From positions 13,994,622 to 14,058,621 of the forward strand of contig OZ038496.1 of the NCBI GenBank assembly GCA_964036315.1: a stretch of DNA of 64,000 nucleotides. Direction: 5' to 3'. The translations under genes and the position numbers were made by a program. Below, piece by piece: positions 56,726-64,000 of this stretch (its first letter is position 1; each line of letters opens with the position of its first letter). The stretch comes from Acanthosepion esculentum (Eukaryota > Mollusca > Cephalopoda > Sepiida > Sepiidae). The notes beneath the pieces are model-generated. The model saw only the letters and a list, made by a program, of their open reading frames with translations. It was not told the origin of the DNA and did not search any database.

Positions 56726-57364
56726 ATTAATTAAACAGAATGGTATTAAAAGAAAAAAATCTCAATATTTCACTCCTTTTTGGAGATTGACATCTTCATT
56801 TTTTTTTTTAGAATTATTTTTTTTTAACCAATTTATTCTTGAAGGCTGGAGAGAGAAATAGAAAAGAAAAAATCAGCTAAACCACAAAGATTAATAAAAT
56901 CAAAAGGAAGAAAATAAAAATACAAGTTTGAAAAACTATGACAGAAAATACATAATCTCAGACAATCTAGCAAACAAGTTTGTCATTTTGTTACCCCTAA
57001 CAAAACTTACAACAAAGAATGTATTTTTATCTTGGATGCAAGGGAAAGTGTGAAACAAGCAGATGTATGTCAAGCAAGAAAACGGCATTGGAAGAGTCAT
57101 ATTACCCCAGACATTCAACTAAGAAGCAATGTAATTTTCATAACAATACTCAACAAAAGAAAAGGCATACAAAGGGCCTAACTGATCACAGAGGCAAGCA
57201 GAGACTGACAGGTGGCACTATTGTCTGGATTCACTATTACCAGAGTCATGTGCTGATTTTGAGATAGAATATAGCCAACCGGAAAAGAACGCCTCAAATG
57301 AAGCACATCCTGACATTAGAGACCAAACAGGAATGACAATGCTACAATCATTTCTGGTTAGTTT
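56726..57364. other. AT-rich, nothing recognised
   Basis: Two overlapping ORFs (56936-57118 minus, 57019-57267 plus) have no recognisable similarity. Bases 57120-57340 are less AT-rich and might be an old retroelement. Confidence 0.4.
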
Positions 57365-57374
57365 CAACATTATT

Positions 57375-57626
57375 AGTGCCTAATGTATTGAAGTGTCTAT
57401 GACAAGTTAAATCTGAAACTAAAGACTGTATAGCAGGATATTCGTACACTTACAACCAGAAAGCTAAAGATAGAATCAGAGTCAATCTTTGCAAAATGTT
57501 TTAATAAAAATTAGCATTAAAAAAATCCTCGTTCTTTAGTCACCAATTTATTTTTTAAATCAATTTTACTTTATCAAATTTATTAACATGAAAAGTAGAA
57601 CATGCTTTAGTCTGACTAAAGATTTG

Positions 57627-57659
<33 letters not shown>

Positions 57660-57700
57660 AACAAAATTTTAACGCCATGATATAAATAAACAAGTTGACC
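57375..57700. repeat. Dispersed repeat R1, copy adjacent to Penelope element
   Basis: Nearly identical to 14157-14480, from taatgtattgaagtgtc through gtatagcaggatattcg to the poly-A run at 57627-57656. It may represent the 5 prime part of the Penelope-like element that follows or an independent insertion. Confidence 0.7.
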
Positions 57701-57769
57701 ACACAAAAAAATATTAAAACGAATCCAACCAAATAAAATTAAAAATTAATAAACTCATCACTGCTAATA

Positions 57770-58795
57770 ATGCCGAACAGGCCAGTTTGAAATTTCCTAA
57801 AATTGTAGCTGACTATAGGCCTGGTTATATATATGGCACTGTAAAAAACACATAAACACGACTATCCTCTCCATCATATTATATCACAAATTCCCAGTCC
57901 TGTATATCAGTTAACAAAAATCATAAACCAACTCATCATTCCTGGTAAATATAATGTAAAATCCACTTTCAAAGTAATTCAAATTCTAAAAAATGAAAAA
58001 CCTAATAATGAAACCATAGCCCTACTTGACATTGAAAATTTATTCACCAACGCCCCTGTTAGCGAAACTATTGACATAATTATAAGGAACATATACAATA
58101 ATCCATCTCTAACTCCACTTAAAATTAGACCTAGCATTTTACGAAAACTACTAGTCCCATTCTTCGATCATAAAAATCATATATCTATATACAACAGGAT
58201 GGTGTCTCCATGGGTTCAGTTCTCTATCCAACTTTTAGCAATTTCTTAATGTCCAATCTCGAAAATAATACATTTGACAATTTTAAAAAGCCCTCCATCC
58301 ACCTAAGATACATTGATAATATCCTTATATTCGTCACAAATATGGACGAAATACATCAACTCCAAAGACAATTCTAAAATAATTCTGTTCTTAAATTTAC
58401 ATACAAAGTAAATAACAGTAATAAAATTCCTTTTCTACTTATATTGATAAACACTAATCATAATAAATTCACTATCTCCCCATATAAAAACCTACCAGCA
58501 TAAATCCGTGCACCCTTAACTATAAGAGTGAATGTCTAAATTATTATAAAATAACAAATATAAAAAACCTAATAAACCATGCAAAAACTAATTCTTCCAC
58601 AAAACAGATCTTCTACAGTGAACTAAAAAAACATAAAACTCTTATTAATAATAAATTTCCTAATTATATTGTTGATGAACAAATAAGATGCTCTATCAGT
58701 AATGCAAATATAAAGTAAATTGAATATAATACTGCTTCAACTAACCCCAAACATATTAATCTTGTATATCATAACCAAATGCATTCTAATTACAA
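57770..58795 (+). pseudogene. Penelope-like element reverse transcriptase relic
   Basis: Plus strand, across shifting frames: KFPKIVADYRPGYIYGTVKN, IALLDIENLFTNAPVSETID then IIIRNIYNNPSLTPLK, QDGVSMGSVLYPTFSNFLMS and LRYIDNILIF. These correspond to Penelope-like RT motifs, including SLDVESLFTNVPV and DGVAMGSPLGP. The catalytic YVDD-type box reads YIDN here, so the last aspartate is lost. Stops and frameshifts confirm inactivity. The element continues after the SINE insertion. Confidence 0.85.
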
Positions 58796-59457
58796 ACAAG
58801 ATAAAAATATACAGTATTTACATTAGTCGGACTATTGTCCTCATCTTTGTCGCCATATTTGTCACAACGTTTCGGCCGTTGTACGCTCCGGCCTTCTTCA
58901 GGTGGTTGGAATTTCGAACTGAACCCTTTATTTCGATCACTGGGGTAGACTGTTCTAGTTCCACGAGCCATGTTTGATGGATGTCAGTTATCAGTTATCT
59001 CCTGGTAATTTTCCCTCTGAAAGTTCTCCACTGCCTGAACCGGGTATTGAACTCACACTCTTTGGGTCTGTCACTGGATCTAACCAACGCCTTTATCCAC
59101 TGTACCTCAAGGACACATGGTACAGTGGATAAAGGCATTGGTTAGATCCAGTGACAGACCCAAAGAGTGTGAGTTCAATACCCGGTTCAGGCAGTGGAGA
59201 ACTTTCAGAGGGAAAATTACCAGGAGATAACTGATAACTGACATCCATCAAACATGGCTCGTGGAACTAGAACAGTCTACCCCAGTGATCGAAATAAAGG
59301 GTTCGGTTCGAAATTCCAACCACCTGAAGAAGGCCGGAGCGTACAACGGCCGAAACGTTGTGACAAATATGGCGACAAAGATGAGGACAATAGTCCGACT
59401 AATGTAAATATTGTACATAATACCTCATCTCAGAAATATAGACAAGATAAAAATATA
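58796..59457. mobile_element. Head-to-head SINE A dimer (palindrome about 2 x 300 bp) with target duplication
   Basis: The direct repeat acaagataaaaatata is present at 58796-58811 and 59442-59457. Inside, the left arm (58813-59106) is SINE A on the minus strand and the right arm (59119-59441) is SINE A on the plus strand, joined through a loop of about 12 bases (tcaaggacacat). The arms are nearly identical over about 290 bases, both from the tRNA-like head (tacagtggataaaggc, gagttcaatacccggtt) to gtaaatact. Only the right arm keeps the 3 prime tail acctcatctcagaaatata. The ORFs at 58720-58977, 58786-58971 and 59254-59469 are readings of the repeat. Confidence 0.92.
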
Positions 59458-60140
59458 CTAAGAAATTAATAAATATGAACATATCCACCATAGATGCTAG
59501 TAAAAAAATTTAATTATATACTACACTAAATTCAGTATCTCCAACTTAATCATTCCTAATGACTCTTCCCTACCAACCAATGTGTTACAGAAGACCAACA
59601 TTGTATATAAATTTAAATGTCCTCTGGATGTATCTCCAGTGGAAAAAATAATATTTATGTTGGCCATACTATGACCATATTGTCTCAGCAGTTGGATTTT
59701 TATTTGAATGATATGTCTAACATCATGCTTGTCCACATTTGCAAAAAATTCTTGTTGAAAATGTATCCATATTTTCTCATGCAAATAATAAGCATAAACT
59801 AAAAATACTTGAAGCCATCTCGTATATTAAAAAACTGAAACTAAACTTTAACAAAATTAATTATGAATACTGCACAAATGTTCTGAAACGTTTACAATAG
59901 ATAATCTAAAATATCAAGGTAATAGCTTCTCATACTATTTTCTTCTTTTTTAAAAAAAAAGATCTCTTCACATATCATAATTAGTTACCTCCCCTAGAAG
60001 GTAACATACACCGCATGGCACAAAAACTAGCAGTCCACACTGCACATGTAAAATTATAACTTTTAGATGAACATAGCAAACACACCCTGAGGATGACATT
60101 GTGTTAATGTCAAAAGTACTCGGAATAAAACAATATGTAT
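59458..60140 (+). pseudogene. Penelope-like element GIY-YIG endonuclease relic
   Basis: After the SINE, reading frames give TNVLQKTNIVYKFKCPLDVS and then NNIYVGHTMTILSQQLDFYL NDMS. This corresponds to the C-terminal GIY-YIG nuclease of Penelope-like elements, where NVVYKF.CP and YIGHT...LSRRL.MHL occur in that order. The Cys near the start of the domain is conserved and the YVG motif is present. The surrounding frame is broken. It is the same element as 57770-58795. Confidence 0.8.
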
Positions 60141-60715
60141 CAACACAGTAATTTCCTCTCTTCTTTTAATACCAACAGCAGAAAGCTCATCCGAGAATAT
60201 GAATGGATCCTGTTGAAAATAAGCAGACAAAACTTGTCTGAACTATTCAACTAAACTTGCCTCAATATGTGCGTGTGTGTGTAAATATGTCTTTGAGAAT
60301 GACAGAAAGCATTTTTTTAAAAAGGGACCTTCTTTCATCCAACACTTCTTCAGAAAAATTCACTGGACCAACAATAATCAAAATGGCAAAAATGTAAAAG
60401 CTAAATGGGGGGGGGGAGGGCTAATAAGGAGCCACAACTAAAAGAAAGTCATTACTACAAACAAACAAAATCAAAATTGGTGTAAATAAGCTCCTAGTGA
60501 GTATGAAAGAGAAAATTTTTTTTACTCACAACCCACCCATAACACAGCGAAAACAAAGAAAGAGATTCACCATTTTGATTATTGGTGTTCCAACAAATCT
60601 TTCTGAAGTGTTGAACGAAAGAAGTCCCTTTAAAAGAATGTATTCCATCATTTTCAAAGCCATGTGTAAATTCTGTGGTACAAAATTTTTGTTTATATAC
60701 ATGATAGATAAAAAG
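60141..60715. other. Unassigned AT-rich sequence
   Basis: A (gt)n run at 60270-60282 and a G run at 60408-60416. The overlapping ORFs at 60497-60730 and 60526-60843 have no recognisable similarity and no splice-consistent ends. Confidence 0.45.
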
Positions 60716-60820
60716 AGAGAGGTATGGTAGAGTAATGGATAACGGCTTGGATTGAAGAATGAGAGAGCTGAGAAGTTCAAATTCCAGTAGAATCCATTAC
60801 ATTTATGAAAGTTGCAGGAG
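60716..60820 (+). mobile_element. SINE B tRNA-like head, plus strand
   Basis: gtatggtagagtaatggata acggcttggattgaag, then gagaagttcaaattccagt and catttatgaaag. A and B box spacing fits SINE B heads. The core is missing. Confidence 0.55.
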
Positions 60821-60839
60821 GTCATGGTTGACACCAGTG

Positions 60840-60974
60840 GCAATTTTAATTGAATAATTTTACTCTTTACTATTCAAGATCTTTTTGCGTAATTTTGGTA
60901 AATATAACTGTTAAAATGAGATATCAGGGTTATTTTCATTTGTGCATAATTTATATGACAATTTATCCATCACA

Positions 60975-61017
<43 letters not shown>

Positions 61018-61740
61018 TGAACATAGAAGTCAACACTTAGAGGCGACAGTGTTTCATGCAACTTTTCTGGTCTCCCTGTTTAAGTTGATGAATGCTGCCA
61101 TAATCCTTGCCTTCTGTTCATCTTTAGTGTTACAAGGAGTTTTGTTGACTTCTCACTCAACGGCGCCCCACACATAATAATCAAGGGAGTGCAGTTTGGG
61201 GAGTTAGGTGGTCAGATGTAAAGGGTAATGTGGTCACAGAAATTGTCTCACAGCCATGAATGTGTTCTTCTGCTTGCATGGCATGATGCAGAGTTCTGTT
61301 GCCAGATGTAGGGTCTTCCAGGAACCACCCTCTTGACCCATGGCAGCACTACCTTCTCAAGGCACTTGATGTAGGCCTCTATTTTGAGCCTGATGCCTTG
61401 TGGGAAGATGAATGGAGGTGTAACTTCACCATCACTCTAAACACCTTTGTAATCACCATTAGACTCATCCAACTCTTTCTGGATTCTCTACACTGTCCTC
61501 AGATTGACACCCAAGCACACTGAAATATTCGTATTGGAGCTTCCGGCATGAATGCCAAGCAGTACAGCATGTCATTTCCAAATTTCTGGCAGAGTGAATT
61601 GCGTCAGGGTTCTCTTTTTCTCACTGATGGTGCCCAACTGACCCTACTAAACTGTGCAGTTGACAAAATTAAAAATAAACAGTGTGCATGTGCAGAATTA
61701 AAAATATAAAATGGCGACAATTTACCCATCGCCTCCCCTC
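60840..61740 (-). mobile_element. Mariner transposon relic, transposase on minus strand
   Basis: Bases 60840-60975 are the left-terminus region of the 14601 copy in reverse orientation (ttaccaaaattac-type blocks, tgacaatttatccatcac). After an (AT)n run (60979-61015), bases 61070-61735 match the transposase part and right terminus of that element in its usual orientation (tgttacaaggagttttgttg, catgaatgccaagcagtac, atggcgacaatttaccc). The left terminus is therefore inverted relative to the rest. Minus-strand readings LNRETRKV and DEQKARIMAAF are recognisable. Confidence 0.7.
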
Positions 61741-61749
61741 CCCACACAC

Positions 61750-62060
61750 AGCTGTGCTGAAAAGTTCCCAGCTCAATCAAGAAGGGATTAAAAAAAGAAA
61801 ACCTTTTTGATTACACTTTGGAATGTTGGACAGGCTGAGAACTTTTTAGCACTCTCAAATATAAATAAAGCAAAGAATCAAGTAACCTTGTGATAGAGAA
61901 AAAAAGGCATTTATTTTGCACATATTTCAACATAATCGCCTTCCTTTCCAATACACTTAATCTAATGCTTCTCCATTAATCATATATATTTTCAGATCAA
62001 AATCCAGATACTGCATCTGTCTATGAACTTATTGATACACCACTGTGTATAGAATTGGTA
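61750..62060. mobile_element. Mariner-like (second type) terminal region
   Basis: gtgctgaaaagttcccagc (61754-61772) faces gctgagaactttttagcac (61831-61849), about 19 bases with two mismatches. The following aacataatcgccttcctttc and ccaatacactta are typical of the antisense start of mariner elements of the gctgaaaagttc type. Probably a nested or partly deleted copy. Confidence 0.5.
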
Positions 62061-62440
62061 TTTAATTACAGCAATAAAAATACAAATAAAATACTCATTG
62101 ATAATAAACAAGTAGTAAATGTTTATCAATCTAACATGTTTCACTTTTTATGATGTTATATTGATAAATGTTTCCTATTTGTTTTTATCTCTCATCCAGT
62201 CGGATTCCAATTTCTATTTGATCGTAATTCAAAATATTCATTGTAAATTCAGCCCAAGATAATGAGCATCCTAGAGAACATAAAAAATTTACCCCAATAT
62301 CTCCAGTGTCTCTTGTCACCTAAGCCAATAACAATAATTGATAGATTGTACCTATAGTTAATGTTTTCTTTTTAAATAGGCAAATCTCCCAAGAGTCATG
62401 GTCAAATCTACCATCATTATTAAGCCTACAAAAGAGTGAG
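62061..62440. other. AT-rich, nothing recognised
   Basis: No gene or repeat landmark found. Confidence 0.45.
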
Positions 62441-62716
62441 AGAAAGATGAGATATGAGAGAAAGAGGAGAGAGAAAGAGGAGAGAGAGAAAGAAGAGAGA
62501 GAGAGGAGAGATAGAGAGAGAGAGAGAGGAGAGATAGAGAGAGGAGAGACAGAGATAGAGAGAGGAGAGACAGAGAGAGAAAGAGGAGAGACAGAGAGAG
62601 AAAGAGGAGACAGAAAGAGGAGAGACAGAGAGAGAAAGAGGAGAGAGAGAGAGAGAAAGAGGAGAGAGAGAGAAAGAGGAGAGAGAGAGAGAGAAAGAGG
62701 AGAGAGAGAGAAAGGG
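62440..62716. repeat. (GA)n-rich simple repeat
   Basis: Plus-strand polypurine tract with gagagaaagagg and gagagagagaaag units. ORFs of 101 and 120 codons on opposite strands are compositional artefacts. Confidence 0.95.
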
Positions 62717-62719
62717 ACA

Positions 62720-63285
62720 AAGCTCAGAAACTCCCTAGAGCTACAGATTTAAGGATTCCTTCAGTGAACTATGACACATGAACAGCACTTGCATGCAAAC
62801 AACCTTCCGCAAAAAAAAAAACAATGACTTTGATTTTCATTATGACACTGAATGTTAACATGACCTGATCTGTCTGCCTTTCAAAGAAGTGAGAGGTTTT
62901 GTTATTGGCTGACGTCTACAGCTGTCATAAACAACATAGACATGTTTAGATAGAATTTTGAAAATGGAATAAGAAAGCTTTCCTTATTTGATGACATTCC
63001 ATCTCCCACACATTATGTGTCACACTCATCTTTATACACAAATTGAGAAGATACAAAGATTATACTGCATAACGCTTTGCATACTGACTAAAAATCTCTG
63101 CAGGAGCAGGCCTTTGTTCCCTTATTGAACTTAGGATTAAATTACTGAACAAGATAATATTATATATGCTGAGCTTGGATAAAACAAGAGGAAGGATATT
63201 TTAGCAGATCATTCTTAAGCCAATAAATTCAATCAAACAAGTTTCTCTTTTAGATTAGTCACATTTATCCAAACTCATTCTTCAT
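62720..63285. other. AT-rich, nothing recognised
   Basis: No exon-like or mobile-element landmark. A short A run at 62811-62821. Confidence 0.45.
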
Positions 63286-63289
63286 AAGT

Positions 63290-64000
63290 TATGTGGCATC
63301 CGTCGGTCCCAAGAGACTATGGATCTGCACCCAAAATATTATACCTGATGCTGATGGTGGTGCAGCATATGTTATGGCTGTACAGGCCCTACCGGGAGTG
63401 ACAATCTCAATTGTAATGAATGCATGTGAAGATGCTCTCCCCTGGTGTTGCCACATTTTATTTTCTTCGAGCATGCTTCACCCCAGCGGCAAGCGTCCAT
63501 TTCTTCTCTTCTCACTTCATCCCTCTGTGTAAATTGCATTTCCAGCACAAGCGACCATTGGCAATGTCTTCCTACCTCTCAATGTCCATTTTGCAGGCAT
63601 CCTTGATGCAAAGATGAGGTTGCCCCCTTGCCAGTAGCCAGTTCTCTGTACAGAAGGAACTTTGGAATCCTTCCAACACAAGACTGTTTCTTCTTGTTTT
63701 GCTGTCATGGTGAGGTGACACTGGAGTGTCCTCTCTAGGGTACAGGATTGGGCAGAGTTTTATAAGAGATCAACAATTGCCCATGCAGCATGTCTCCTCT
63801 CTACACCGATGTTGTCCAAGGGAAAGATAGAGCCAAATACAGCTAGGCACCGCTATCATTGCAGGAATTACCAGAACAAAATTGAACATGATATCAAACT
63901 GTCTTAGAGATTCCTGATCCAGATTTACCCTCAAAATTTACTCCTGAAGTCTTTCCCATGGTTGATTATGGCCACAAAGCAGCAGAGGTTTAAATTCAGA
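63290..64000. other. Unassigned, GC-richer segment running off the right edge
   Basis: Begins abruptly at ggcatccgtcggtcccaaga and keeps a balanced composition to the end. Overlapping ORFs of 61-79 codons occur on both strands (63293-63532, 63289-63474, 63517-63708) with no convincing protein family. The sharp composition change suggests an interspersed repeat or the edge of a retroelement. I could not identify it. Confidence 0.35.

Noticed and set aside
58720..59469. Arg/Lys-rich 60-85 codon ORFs recurring at 15885, 38390, 58786 and 59254
   Set aside because: They are the same frame of SINE A repeated in each copy. tRNA-headed SINEs are non-coding.
62358..62752. ORFs of 101 and 120 codons on opposite strands
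   Set aside because: Produced by the (GA)n tract, not by a gene.

Overview
The window looks like intronic and intergenic DNA from an AT-rich, repeat-dense animal genome. The SINE families, Penelope element, mariner and Tc1 relics and kilobase-scale introns suggest a lophotrochozoan, most likely an octopus-like cephalopod. That identification is an inference from repeat character, not a database match.

One host gene can be read through the window on the minus strand. Twelve exons with canonical splice sites and fully consistent phases (49041 down to 7967; 1235 coding bases, about 411 codons) encode a clear orthologue of CASD1, the sialic acid 9-O-acetyltransferase. They carry the GDSR motif (exon at 40027-40213), the D-x-x-H motif (exon at 29383-29488) and the first of the C-terminal acyltransferase membrane segments. 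The N-terminal exon(s) upstream of 49041 and the exons for the C-terminal half were not found. The latter must lie left of base 1, because the last visible exon ends on a strong donor. I see no second host gene.

Layout. Bases 1-7273 are a homogeneous tandem array of 37 units of 197 bp, running off the left edge and apparently inside a CASD1 intron. Each unit holds a degraded LINE C-terminus on the minus strand and, on the plus strand, a 48-base open cassette with good splice sites. From 8.5 to 12 kb there are LINE relics of three kinds. Mariner copies and composite repeats fill 12-15.5 kb. From 15.9 to 46.8 kb the introns hold two abundant SINE groups. SINE A is tRNA-headed and very often inverted or folded back. 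SINE B is tRNA-headed with a shared core. The same stretch also holds a Tc1 relic, hAT-type elements, short hairpin elements and an LTR-like duplication. At 47.1-48.1 kb a LINE relic is fused in frame to a transposase relic. At 49.5 kb there is an 80-bp mariner MITE closely resembling MADE1. An 840-bp polypurine tract lies at 50.6-51.4 kb. From 52 to 56.7 kb there are more LINE, Tc1/mariner and SINE relics. At 57.7-60.1 kb lies a Penelope-like element with reverse transcriptase and GIY-YIG portions, split by a near-perfect palindromic SINE dimer with its own target duplication. The right end holds mariner relics, a GA repeat and an unassigned, less AT-rich segment.

The host gene supplies the only evident cellular function. 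Everything else is a layered record of transposition. The most unusual features are the 197-bp array, the recurrent fold-back SINE insertions and the in-frame transposase/RT chimera. Most ORFs of 60-130 codons here are chance reading frames in repeats.
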